In this document: positions 52,325 through 60,038 of the stretch, in pieces
Layout of the letters: each line of letters opens with the position of its first letter
Position numbering within the stretch: the stretch's first letter is position 1
Assembly: GCF_001610895.1 (NCBI RefSeq)
Contig: NZ_CP011273.1
Coordinates: 3,782,001-3,846,000 of the forward strand
Source of the DNA: Planctomyces sp. SH-PL62
GTDB taxonomy: Bacteria; Planctomycetota; Planctomycetia; Isosphaerales; Isosphaeraceae
Length of the DNA: 64,000 nucleotides
Reading direction: 5' to 3'
Translations under genes and position numbers: made by a program
Notes under the pieces: model-generated
The model's input: the letters and a program-made list of their open reading frames with translations, nothing else
Database searches by the model: none
What the model was told of the DNA's origin: nothing

Positions 52325-53434
52325 ATGAGCGCCGAGCCGGCCAGCCCCTCACCGACCGAGATGATGAAGCAGATCCCGTACGTCCTGCGTCGACACCGCT
52401 ATCTGCCGGGGTTGGGCAAGTTCATCGCCTATTACGCCGCCTACCTCGCGCTCGTCATCGGGGCCGTCGTCTTGCCGGGGTGGCCGGTCAAGGCCTTCTG
52501 CGTCGTGGCTGCGTCGCTGACCATCGCGGGCCTCTACGTCCTCGGCCACGACGCGGGCCACGGCAGTCTGGTTCCGGGCTACCGCCTGAACCGATGGCTC
52601 GCCCGCCTGGCGTTCCTGCCGGCCTACGCCCCGCTCTCATCCTGGCACCGCGCCCATGTGCTCCTGCACCACAACTTCCTCCGCGTGCGCGGCAAGGACA
52701 TGGTGTGGATGCCCTGGTCGCTCGAGGATTATCACGCGGCGTCGATCTGGAGGCGGGGCTGGTATCGTTTTCTGCGGACGCTGCCGGGACTGTCCTTCTA
52801 CTGGACGCTGGGCAACTGGTTCCCCTACCTGCTATTCCCGCCCGGCACCGCGCTCGGCCCTCGGTTGAAGCAGTTCCACCTGGACAGGGCCCTCGTCCTC
52901 GGCTTCGCCGGCGTCCTGTTCGGCGCCTTGAGCCTGGTGGCCCACGCCGCCGAGGCGTGGCCCTGGGCCGAGCCCGTGGGCTCTGCGGGAGTCGTCCTCC
53001 TCGCCCTTGTCGCGCCCTACCTCTGCTGGACGTGGCTGGTGGGCCTGGTCGACCTGGTGCACCACACGCACCCGCGATCCATCTGCTTCGCTGACTCGTC
53101 CGAGTGGGACTATTACGACGCCGCCGTGAGGAGCACCGTGCACGTGATCCTGCCGTTCGGGCTCCACTGGCTGGCGAACAACATCCTGGAGCACAACGCC
53201 CACCACGTCGATCCGCGCGTGCCGCTGCACAACCTCCCGGAGGCCCAGGGCCGCCTGGAGGCCGCCTACCCCGAGGACATCCACGTCGAGCACCTGACCC
53301 TGGGATACACGCTGTGGCTCTTCCGGACGTGCAGGCTCTACGACTACGAGCGGCGGCGGTGGCTCGATTACGACGGCACGCCGACCAGCGAAGCCATGCG
53401 GCCCACGGCCCTGGGGGCGATCGGCCGTTCCTGA
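52325..53434 (+). CDS. Membrane fatty acid desaturase
   Basis: The protein has 369 residues with paired hydrophobic segments at about 40-80 and 180-250. It has the three diiron His boxes: HDAGHGS (near residue 78), HRAHVLLHHN (near 110) and HNAHHVDPRVP (near 290). This is the pattern of acyl-lipid desaturases (DesA/omega-3 type). It inserts a double bond into a membrane-bound acyl chain with O2 and an electron donor. It is on the other strand and about 4 kb from the synthase operon, so any link to that pathway is only possible. Start ATG 52325 follows a plausible GGGTCCCC site. Confidence 0.88.
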   Translation: MSAEPASPSPTEMMKQIPYVLRRHRYLPGLGKFIAYYAAYLALVIGAVVLPGWPVKAFCVVAASLTIAGLYVLGHDAGHGSLVPGYRLNRWLARLAFLPAYAPLSSWHRAHVLLHHNFLRVRGKDMVWMPWSLEDYHAASIWRRGWYRFLRTLPGLSFYWTLGNWFPYLLFPPGTALGPRLKQFHLDRALVLGFAGVLFGALSLVAHAAEAWPWAEPVGSAGVVLLALVAPYLCWTWLVGLVDLVHHTHPRSICFADSSEWDYYDAAVRSTVHVILPFGLHWLANNILEHNAHHVDPRVPLHNLPEAQGRLEAAYPEDIHVEHLTLGYTLWLFRTCRLYDYERRRWLDYDGTPTSEAMRPTALGAIGRS

Positions 53435-53924
53435 CGTCAAGGCGCCCCGCATCCGCTCGCGCTCCGAGCTTCCGACTTCGAAGCGGGCGACGTGGACGTC
53501 GTCGTCGACAGGCCCAGGGCCAGCCGGAACAAGTTCGAGTTCGACGAGGAGCAGGGCCGGGAGCGGGCGGGTCGGCCGAGATCCTCGATCATGCCGACGC
53601 TCGAGCCCGATCCTTCGCCCCCTTCCATCCGCCTCGAGGACCATTTCGCAAGTCTCACGCCCACCGGACGATCAGCCTCGGGGCGATCTCCGGCGGCGCC
53701 ACGATCAGGCCTATGGTCCGGGTACGGCGGCCAGGCGAACTCGCCCCTGCCAGGGACGCCACGGCTCATCTCGCGTCCGACTTCATCTTCCCGTCGAGGT
53801 CCCGCGCCACGATCCCGATCGGCATCGCCTCGTTGAACGCGGGCCTACGCTTCGTCCCCTCGTCGGTCGTTTCACGCCCTGGCAGCGTGTCGCCCCCAAT
53901 GGTTCTGGCCGACGAAATCCGCCA
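53435..53924. other. Intergenic region with degraded coding sequence
   Basis: This 490-base stretch between the desaturase and the dienelactone hydrolase has no intact gene. The plus strand near 53485-53556 holds a pyrophosphatase-like scrap, listed separately. The minus strand near 53770-53865 encodes DEGTKRRPAFNEAMPIGIVA and a stop, which looks protein-like but is not recognised. The region reads like a graveyard of deleted genes. Confidence 0.5.
53485..53556 (+). pseudogene. Fragment resembling inorganic pyrophosphatase
   Basis: The translation VDVVVDRPRASRNKFEFDEE closely follows the N-terminal strand and SRNKYEFDEE motif of soluble inorganic pyrophosphatase, where the Lys-Gly-Ser-Arg-Asn-Lys segment and acidic residues bind pyrophosphate. 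The match ends abruptly after 24 residues, and no start codon, ribosome site or downstream half exists nearby. It is called only as a relic. Confidence 0.4.
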
Positions 53925-54812
53925 TCACCCCAGATGCTGCTTGAAGAACGCGATCGTCCGCTCCCAGGCGAGCTCGGCCGCCTGCTTGTCGTAGCGCGGG
54001 GTCGTGTCGTTGTGGAACCCGTGGTTGACATTCGGGTAGATGTGCGTCTCGTACTTCTTGCCCGAGGCCTTGAGCGCCGTCTCGAAGCCGGGCCAGCCCT
54101 CGTTGACCCGGGCGTCCAGGCCGGCGTAGTGGATCAGGAGCGGAGCCTCGATCCTGGGCACGTCCTCGGCCCGAGGCTGGCGGCCGTAGAAAGGTACCGC
54201 CGCCGCGATCGTCGCCGGGATGCGCACGGCGAGCGCGTTGACCATGCCGCCGCCGAAGCAGAAGCCGACCGCGCCGACCTTGCCGGTCGAATTCGGGTGG
54301 GCTTTGAGGAACTCGGCACCCGCGATGAAGTCCTCCGTCATCTCCTCGGAATTGCGCTTCGCCTGCATGGCGCGGCCCTGGTCGTCATTGCCGGGGTATC
54401 CGCCGAGCGGCGTCAGCGCGTCGGGGGCCAGCGCCAGGAAGCCTGCGACGGCTAGCCGCCTCGCGACGTCCTCGATGTACGGGTTCAGGCCGCGATTCTC
54501 GTGGATGACGAGGACGGCCGGATACCTCGCTTCGGCCTTCGGGCGGGCGAGCAGCCCCTTGATCTTGCCGCCGCCTTTGGGCGACTCGTAGGTGACGTAC
54601 TCGGCGTGGATCCGCTCGTCGCCGGGCGCGACCTGCTGCGCAAGGGCGTAATTCGGGCTGAGCCGCTCGATCAGCGCCTCGGCGGTGAACCCCGCGACGG
54701 CGAAGGTCGCCGCCCGCCGGGCGAACTCGCGGCGGTCCATGCGTCCATGGGCATAATCGTCGTAAAGGTCGAGCAGTTCCTGGTCGAAATCCTGGGCTCG
54801 TTCTCTGGCCAT
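53925..54812 (-). CDS. Dienelactone hydrolase family protein with Tat-like N-terminus
   Basis: The protein has 295 residues. An N-terminal region about 60 residues long includes [20 protein letters not shown], which resembles a Tat-type arginine segment plus hydrophobic stretch. The catalytic domain has [14 protein letters not shown], the nucleophile elbow GFCFGGGM (Cys, as in dienelactone hydrolase), [12 protein letters not shown] with the acid and [11 protein letters not shown] with the His. Such enzymes open lactones or cleave esters. It is preceded by a strong terminator from the tRNA-Leu gene upstream, so it has its own promoter. Confidence 0.87.
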   Translation of the reverse strand: MARERAQDFDQELLDLYDDYAHGRMDRREFARRAATFAVAGFTAEALIERLSPNYALAQQVAPGDERIHAEYVTYESPKGGGKIKGLLARPKAEARYPAVLVIHENRGLNPYIEDVARRLAVAGFLALAPDALTPLGGYPGNDDQGRAMQAKRNSEEMTEDFIAGAEFLKAHPNSTGKVGAVGFCFGGGMVNALAVRIPATIAAAVPFYGRQPRAEDVPRIEAPLLIHYAGLDARVNEGWPGFETALKASGKKYETHIYPNVNHGFHNDTTPRYDKQAAELAWERTIAFFKQHLG

Positions 54813-54942
54813 GGGAATCGCTCCTGCAGGGCGGCGTGGTCAGCCAGGGATTGTCGCCGATGCAGGAGGAAGCGGCAAGCGGCCGGGCTCGACGCCGGTT
54901 GCACGTCCGCTCGGTCAGGATCGGTCCGACTTCGAAAACGAA

Positions 54943-54974
54943 GACGCCCCGTGCCGGGAGCCGGCCGGGGCGTC
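54943..54974 (-). terminator. Rho-independent terminator after tRNA-Leu
   Basis: GACGCCCCG and CGGGGCGTC form a perfect 9-bp outer stem, and the inner bases GCCGG/CCGGC can extend it. On the minus strand the hairpin is followed by TTCGTTTTCG. It lies 106 bases downstream of the tRNA on the same strand. Confidence 0.75.
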
Positions 54975-55079
54975 TGGGTCGATAGTTGGACGACGGCGTG
55001 GAATCCACATGACGGCGACGTGCGTACAACCTACGCACAACTGATCCGCCAAGGAGTTACGTCGATTGTCCCTAAAGAG

Positions 55080-55166
55080 TGCCGGAGACAGGACTTGAAC
55101 CTGCACGGGCATGGTTAGCCCACTAGCCCCTCAAGCTAGCGTGTCTGCCAATTCCACCACTCCGGC
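55080..55166 (-). tRNA. tRNA-Leu (GAG)
   Basis: A long-variable-arm (class II) tRNA. The acceptor stem GCCGGAG pairs with CTCCGGC, and the anticodon stem CTAGC/GCTAG encloses TTGAGGG (anticodon GAG). The variable arm holds TGGGCTAACCATGCCC, and the T arm is GTGCAGGTTCAAGTCCTGTC-like. No CCA is encoded. Confidence 0.95.
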
Positions 55167-55322
55167 TTTGGAGTGTTTCACTCGTCGAGTGAGGACTTAT
55201 TGTGCGGCGGCGCGGCCTGATTGTCAACAAGGAACCGGAAGAACCTAGGATCGCTCGACTTGCGGCGGTCGGCTGCGATACGATCGGGGGCTGCTGGTCC
55301 TGATTGGCGGAGGAGATCGCTC

Positions 55323-55637
55323 ATGACGACGTTGTGGAGCCGGCTCGGGTTTCGGAAGCCCGCGACCGAGCCCCTGGCGATCACGGTCTATTCCCGCCAG
55401 GGGTGCGGTTGCTGTCACAAGGCGATCGGCCTGCTGGAGGGCTTTCGGGGGCGTTATCGCCTCCGGATCGAGGAGGTCGATGTCGACGAGTCGCCGGAGC
55501 TGAAGGCCCGATACGGGATGGAGGTCCCGGTCGTCGCGGTCGACGGCCGGGTCCGATTCCGGGGGGTGGTCAACCCGGCGATGCTGGAGCGGCTGTTGCG
55601 GGCCGAGGCGCCGAAGGCGGCCGGGCCGGAGCGATGA
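55323..55637 (+). CDS. Glutaredoxin-family protein with CGCC motif
   Basis: The protein has 104 residues with a thioredoxin fold. After a 20-residue basic leader, ITVYSRQGCGCCHKAIGLLE carries the redox site as Cys-Gly-Cys-Cys, a variant of CxxC. VEVPVVAVDG (cis-Pro) follows, and RFRGVVNPAMLERLL closes it. It probably reduces disulfides or binds a metal. ATG 55323 has GGAGGAG upstream. The upstream part of the open frame overlaps the tRNA-Leu promoter region. Confidence 0.85.
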   Translation: MTTLWSRLGFRKPATEPLAITVYSRQGCGCCHKAIGLLEGFRGRYRLRIEEVDVDESPELKARYGMEVPVVAVDGRVRFRGVVNPAMLERLLRAEAPKAAGPER

Positions 55638-55655
55638 AGCCGTTCCCTTAGTCGG

Positions 55656-56270
55656 TCAGGCCACGGGCCGCGCGGGGGAGGGGGCCACGACCACGTTGAG
55701 GGCCTCGGCCCTCCACCCGTCCTCGTCGTGGACGAGTTCGTTGATCGAGGCGAAGTCGATGGCGATCCGGTCGAAATCGGCCGGAGTGTGGCCGGGGAGG
55801 AGTCCGAGCAGGGCGACGCGGATCACGATCCCGTGGACGACCACGATGAACCGGCCGTTGGGATGTCGCGCCTGGAGATCGGCGAAGATCGGCAGGACGC
55901 GGCGGCCCATCGCGGCGAACGACTCGCCGCCGGGGTGGGTGAATTCGAGGTCGCCCGCGATCCAGCGTCGCTTCGACTCCTCGTACACGCCCCAGCCTTC
56001 CTCGCGGCCTTGGCCGCTCAGCGGTCCGATCCGGCGCTCGTGGAGCTCGGGGACGACGACGGGCGTCAGGCCGAGCGCCTCGGCGATCGGCGTCGCGGTG
56101 GCGATCGCCCGGCTCATCCCGGAGCAGTAGACGGCCTCGGCGCCGCTCGTGGCGAGGTGGTCGGCCAGCATCCGGGACTGGCGCTCGCCCCAGGGGCTCA
56201 GGCCGATATCGGATTCGGCTCCGTGAAAGATGTTCGGCGCCGAGGTCTCGGCGTGTCGAATCAGGAACAT
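55656..56270 (-). CDS. Histidine phosphatase family protein (phosphoglycerate-mutase-like)
   Basis: The protein has 204 residues with the RHG-type motif FLIRHAETSAPN at its start (phospho-accepting His6). VYCSGMSRAIATATPIAE supplies the second Arg, HERRIGPLSGQG carries the acidic donor region and VVVHGIVIRVALLG the second His. It removes phosphate from small metabolites or proteins in the cytoplasm. ATG 56270 follows GGAAAG. The longer start at 56318 places 16 polar residues before the catalytic strand and is unlikely. It converges with the glutaredoxin gene. Confidence 0.88.
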   Translation of the reverse strand: MFLIRHAETSAPNIFHGAESDIGLSPWGERQSRMLADHLATSGAEAVYCSGMSRAIATATPIAEALGLTPVVVPELHERRIGPLSGQGREEGWGVYEESKRRWIAGDLEFTHPGGESFAAMGRRVLPIFADLQARHPNGRFIVVVHGIVIRVALLGLLPGHTPADFDRIAIDFASINELVHDEDGWRAEALNVVVAPSPARPVA

Positions 56271-56448
56271 ACCGCTTTCCTGCACTGTCTTGCTCCCAGA
56301 CGGACCAGCGAGAAACAATGAGGAGGGGCCCAGGCCCCCCTCGCCGCGCGCCGGGCTCGACGATCGAGTCGGGCGTGCCGGGCGACGTCCGCATCGACGC
56401 CGGCCGACCGCTCGGGCCGGTCGTCAATCCTTCACTCAAGGTAACGCC

Positions 56449-57135
56449 ATGACCGCCGACGGGAACACCCTCGACCTCGCCCACCACCCGGGCAAATATC
56501 GCACGATCCTGTTGTTCGGCATGCCAGGCAGCGGCAAAGGGACCCAGGGATCGGTGCTCGGCCAGCTCCCCGACCTGGTCCACATCTCGATGGGGGACGT
56601 CTTCCGCAAGATCCCCAAGCTGGGGAAGATCGGCGCGGAGATCGAGAGCTACACGTCGGTCGGGAAGATGGTCCCCGACGACCTGACGGTCCGCATCTTC
56701 GAGCGCCACGTCAAGATCCTGGAATTGCAGGAATTCTTCATCCCCGACCACCACACCCTGATCCTCGACGGCCTCCCCCGCAGCTACGCCCAGGCCGAGC
56801 GGCTCGATTTCCTACTTAACGTGGTCCAGATCTTCCACCTGAAGATCCAGGACAAGAAGCTCGCGATGAAGCGGCTTCGGTCCCGCGCCATGCTGGAGAA
56901 CCGCCTCGACGATATGAACGAGGAGGTCATCAATCGACGCTTGAACACGTACTATGAAGAAACCGTCAGGACGCTCAGCTTCTACCCGCCCGAACTGGTC
57001 TACGAGGTCGATGCCGGTCAGGACATGATCGACGTTCTCAAGGACGTCGTCGACCGGCTCTCCGAGATCAAGCGATTCGCGAAGCCTCCGGCCGCCGCCG
57101 TGCGGGACGCCACCTCGACCACCACCTCGTCCTGA
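56449..57135 (+). CDS. Adenylate kinase-like nucleoside monophosphate kinase
   Basis: The protein has 228 residues. The P-loop is GMPGSGKGTQGSVL (near residue 25). ISMGDVFRK and TLILDGLPRSYAQAERLD are the NMP-binding and catalytic segments of adenylate kinase. The LID is short (RSRAMLENRLDD, then VINRRLNTYYEET), as in small-LID kinases, without the zinc-binding Cys. It transfers phosphate between ATP and AMP or a related nucleotide. The N-terminal 18 residues and the Ser/Thr tail are extra to the family. The frame upstream of ATG 56449 is antisense to the phosphatase gene. Confidence 0.86.
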   Translation: MTADGNTLDLAHHPGKYRTILLFGMPGSGKGTQGSVLGQLPDLVHISMGDVFRKIPKLGKIGAEIESYTSVGKMVPDDLTVRIFERHVKILELQEFFIPDHHTLILDGLPRSYAQAERLDFLLNVVQIFHLKIQDKKLAMKRLRSRAMLENRLDDMNEEVINRRLNTYYEETVRTLSFYPPELVYEVDAGQDMIDVLKDVVDRLSEIKRFAKPPAAAVRDATSTTTSS

Positions 57136-57225
57136 TCGCCGGCCCCTCGACCGACGGCCCCCCGGCCGTCGGCCTTCACCGCGGCCGTCCTTCCTCCGCC
57201 ACGACGCCCCCTCGCAGGAGAGCCG

Positions 57226-59475
57226 ATGCCCATGGCGCACGCCCCATCTTCGCCGGCCGACGCCGATCCGTCGAAGTCCTTCCGACCCTACGTCCCCGCC
57301 GATCAGGAGCCCGCCGAGCTGACGTTCCGGGCGGTCGCGCTCGGGTCGTTGCTGGGGGTGGTCTTCGGGGCCTCGTCGCTCTACCTGTTCCTCAAGGTGG
57401 GCATGACCGTCTCGGCGTCGATCCCGGTCGCCGTGCTGGCGATCACGATCTTCCGGGGTCTCTCCTACGCCTTCGGCCTGCGCCGGGCGACGATCCTCGA
57501 GAACAACGTCGTGCAGACGGCCGGCTCGGCGGGGGAGTCGATCGCGTTCGGCGTCGGGGCCACGATGCCGGCCTTGATGCTCCTGGGATACGACCTGGAG
57601 TGGTCGCGGGTGATGCTCGTCTCGGTGCTCGGCGGCCTGCTGGGCATCCTGATGATGATCCCCCTGCGCAAGGCGTTCATCGTCAAGCAGCACGGGACCT
57701 TGCCGTACCCCGAGGGGACCGCCTGCGCCAAGGTGCTGATCGTCGGCGAGCACGGCGGCTCGAACGCCCGTACGGTCTTCCTGGGCTTCGGACTGGGGGC
57801 GATCTACAAGGTCTTGATGCAGGGTCTGAAGCTCTGGCCGGAGGGATGGGATCGGGCGATCACCGGGATCAAGGGCTATAACAAGGCCGTCGTGGCGATC
57901 GAGCCCGACCCGACGCTCCTGGGCGTCGGCTATATCATCGGCCCCCGGATCGCCGCGGTCATGGTCGGCGGCGGCCTGCTGACCTCCTTGATGCTCGTGC
58001 CGATGATCGCCTACTTCGGCGAGGAACTGCCGGGCGTCCTCCCTCCCGGCCAGGCCCGGATCGCCGAGATGGGCCCGGGGGCCATCGCCGGGCAATACGT
58101 CCGCTACATCGGCGCGGGGGCCGTGGCCACCGGCGGCATCCTGAGCATGCTCAACGCCCTGCCGCTGATCTTCTCGTCGATCGCCGGCAGCCTGCGAGCA
58201 TTGAAGTCCGCCGAGCGCTCGACCGAGAACGGCGTGCAGGGGACTCCCCGTACCGACCGCGACATCCCGATGCCCCTGGTGCTCCTGGGGACGCTCGGCC
58301 TGGTCGCTCTGATCGCGTCGTCGAACCTCATCCCGGCCGACGCCTCGGGCCGGATCGCCGGCGCATTCCTGATCGTGCTGTTCGGCTTCCTGTTCGTCAC
58401 GGTCAGTTCGCGGATCACCGGCGTCATCGGCTCGTCGTCGAACCCGATCTCCGGGATGACGATCGCCACGCTGCTGCTGACCTGCCTCATCTTCGTGATG
58501 CTCGGCTGGGTGGGGGGCGAATACCGGCTGATCGCGCTCTCCATCGCCGCCATCGTCTGCATCGCCTCGTCCAACGGCGGCACGATCTCCCAGGACCTCA
58601 AGACGGGCTATCTCGTCGGCGCGACCCCCTGGCGGCAGCAGGTGGCGATCTTGATCGGCGCCTTGCTCTCCGCCGTCGTCATGGGCGGTACGCTGCTCTG
58701 GCTGAACGACGCCTACACCACCGTCTCGAACCGCCCCGAGGACCTCCCGACCGCCGTCTTCGACGTCTCGAAGCTCACGGAGACGGACACCCACGAGGGC
58801 CGCGAGTTCAAGGTCTTGCGCCTCACCGCCCCCATCGAGGGCGCCCTCCCCGGGACCTACCTCGTCGACGAAGCCGGCAAGGCGCAGTGGATCAGGGACG
58901 CGGGGATCGGCGGCCGGCTGGACCACTCCACGAGCGGCGAGCCGGTCAAGAAGTTCAACCCACCCCAGCCCCGGCTGTTCGCGACGATCATCGACGGCAT
59001 CATGTCCGGCGACCTCCCCTGGGGCCTCGTGATCCTGGGCGCCGTCCTGGCGATCGTCGTCCAGCTCGCGGGGGTCTCGTCGCTGGCGTTCGCGGTGGGG
59101 GTGTACCTGCCGCTCTCCACGACCCTGCCGATCTTCGTCGGCGGCCTCGTCCGCCTGCTGGTCGACCGCGCCCGGAACTTCTCCGCCGCCGACTCCGAGA
59201 CCAGCCCCGGCACCATGATGGCCACCGGCCTGATCGCCGGCGGTTCGCTGGCCGGCATCCTCATCGCCGTGCTGAAGGTCTACGAAGACCTCGGTAAGGC
59301 CGTCGACTTCTCGACCACCCTCCCCGGCGGCGAGGTCCAGTACCTCCTCCCGGCGCTGGGCGCCTTCTCGGTCCTCACCATCGCCCTCGTGCTCGTCGCG
59401 ATGACCAGCAAACGACAGGCGATGATCGAAGTGAGCGAGGACCATTCCGCACCGGTCGAGGGCCCCGACGCCTGA
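57226..59475 (+). CDS. OPT-family oligopeptide transporter
   Basis: This 749-residue membrane protein has about 14-16 hydrophobic helices. OPT-specific segments are visible: AVALGSLLGVVFGASSLYLF, the LPYPEGTACAKVLIVGE pattern near residue 160, ISGMTIATLLLTC near 410, and GGTISQDLKTGYLVGATPW near 450. One extended soluble loop lies near 530-580. The family imports peptides or metal-siderophore complexes by proton symport. AGGAG five bases before ATG 57226 supports the start, with ATG 57232 as an alternative. Confidence 0.9.
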   Translation: MPMAHAPSSPADADPSKSFRPYVPADQEPAELTFRAVALGSLLGVVFGASSLYLFLKVGMTVSASIPVAVLAITIFRGLSYAFGLRRATILENNVVQTAGSAGESIAFGVGATMPALMLLGYDLEWSRVMLVSVLGGLLGILMMIPLRKAFIVKQHGTLPYPEGTACAKVLIVGEHGGSNARTVFLGFGLGAIYKVLMQGLKLWPEGWDRAITGIKGYNKAVVAIEPDPTLLGVGYIIGPRIAAVMVGGGLLTSLMLVPMIAYFGEELPGVLPPGQARIAEMGPGAIAGQYVRYIGAGAVATGGILSMLNALPLIFSSIAGSLRALKSAERSTENGVQGTPRTDRDIPMPLVLLGTLGLVALIASSNLIPADASGRIAGAFLIVLFGFLFVTVSSRITGVIGSSSNPISGMTIATLLLTCLIFVMLGWVGGEYRLIALSIAAIVCIASSNGGTISQDLKTGYLVGATPWRQQVAILIGALLSAVVMGGTLLWLNDAYTTVSNRPEDLPTAVFDVSKLTETDTHEGREFKVLRLTAPIEGALPGTYLVDEAGKAQWIRDAGIGGRLDHSTSGEPVKKFNPPQPRLFATIIDGIMSGDLPWGLVILGAVLAIVVQLAGVSSLAFAVGVYLPLSTTLPIFVGGLVRLLVDRARNFSAADSETSPGTMMATGLIAGGSLAGILIAVLKVYEDLGKAVDFSTTLPGGEVQYLLPALGAFSVLTIALVLVAMTSKRQAMIEVSEDHSAPVEGPDA

Positions 59476-59495
59476 CGACGAGCCGAGTCGAACTC

Positions 59496-59530
59496 CGGGG
59501 TGGGAGGGAGCTGCATCCTCTCCCACCCCG
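59496..59530 (+). terminator. Hairpin terminator after the OPT transporter gene
   Basis: CGGGGTGGGAG pairs with CTCCCACCCCG-like sequence (11 bp, one mismatch position at the loop end) beginning 20 bases after the stop. No T tract follows. Confidence 0.55.
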
Positions 59531-59770
59531 CCGAATGCGCCACGGCCGCACCGTAGAAGCCGGACGGCTTCCCATGCGCCACGTCCGCCCGATCGCGTCT
59601 CGGCGGCTCGCCCATCGCCCCAGCTACGGGAAATCGCGAGCGCACGACGGCCTCGCCGTCCCGAAAGGAATCAACCGACCCGATTCGGACGGTTCCGCAA
59701 GATCATCCGATCGTCCATCATCCGAGATCGACGAGAGACGTCGCACGGATGAGAAAAGAAAAGGTGAGAG

Positions 59771-59817
59771 TGGGCAGAGGCGGGATCGAACCGCCGACAC
59801 ACGGATTTTCAGTCCGT
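59771..59817 (-). other. 3' fragment of tRNA-Phe (GAA), probable attachment site
   Basis: On the minus strand the anticodon stem-loop ACGGA-CTGAAAA-TCCGT (anticodon GAA), a variable loop GTGTC, a T arm GGCGG-TTCGATC-CCGCC and the 3' acceptor strand TCTGCCC with discriminator A are all present. The 5' acceptor strand and D arm are absent: the sequence before the anticodon stem is unrelated. A tRNA half running from the anticodon stem to the 3' end is the classical identity block left by a tyrosine-recombinase integration. It separates chromosome-like genes on the left from restriction/Fic genes on the right. Confidence 0.72.
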
Positions 59818-59841
59818 CGCCCCGATTCCGTAAAGCCCAAA

Positions 59842-60015
59842 TCAGCCAAGGGCTTGCGTCTCTCTCCCGCGACCGTTGCCCACCATTTGCCCACTGACAC
59901 CCGTCAGAGCGAACCCGCCGACGCCGCGCTGGCCGCCGTGGTCGACGCCTGGCCCGACCTGCCGGAAGCGATCCGCGCCGCCATCCTGGCGATGGTCGGC
60001 GCGTGCAAGCGTTGA
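59842..60015 (+). pseudogene. Short C-terminal coding remnant, possibly from an integrase-type gene
   Basis: The frame reads ATVAHHLPTDTRQSEPADA, then LAAVVDAWPDLPEAIRAAIL and AMVGACKR before a stop. This is a plausible amphipathic C-terminal tail, and similar Trp-Pro-x-Leu-Pro-Glu tails are familiar from Planctomycetota recombinase-linked ORFs, from memory only. No start codon, ribosome site or catalytic domain precedes it. The frame instead runs through the tRNA-Phe fragment. It directly abuts the attachment-like site, so it may be the tail of an integrase gene split by integration. Confidence 0.35.
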
Positions 60016-60038
60016 CGGTTCGATCCGACGGGGGAGCC

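Noticed and set aside
56812-59526. Minus-strand open frame of 904 residues opposite the OPT transporter
   Set aside because: It consists of Arg/Gly/Asp/Glu-rich low-complexity sequence, while the plus strand has well-formed membrane helices.
59749-60015. Intact small plus-strand gene containing RGGIEPPTHGFSVRR
   Set aside because: That phrase is the well-known false translation of a tRNA T arm and anticodon arm. Only the part after 59842 could be a real coding remnant.
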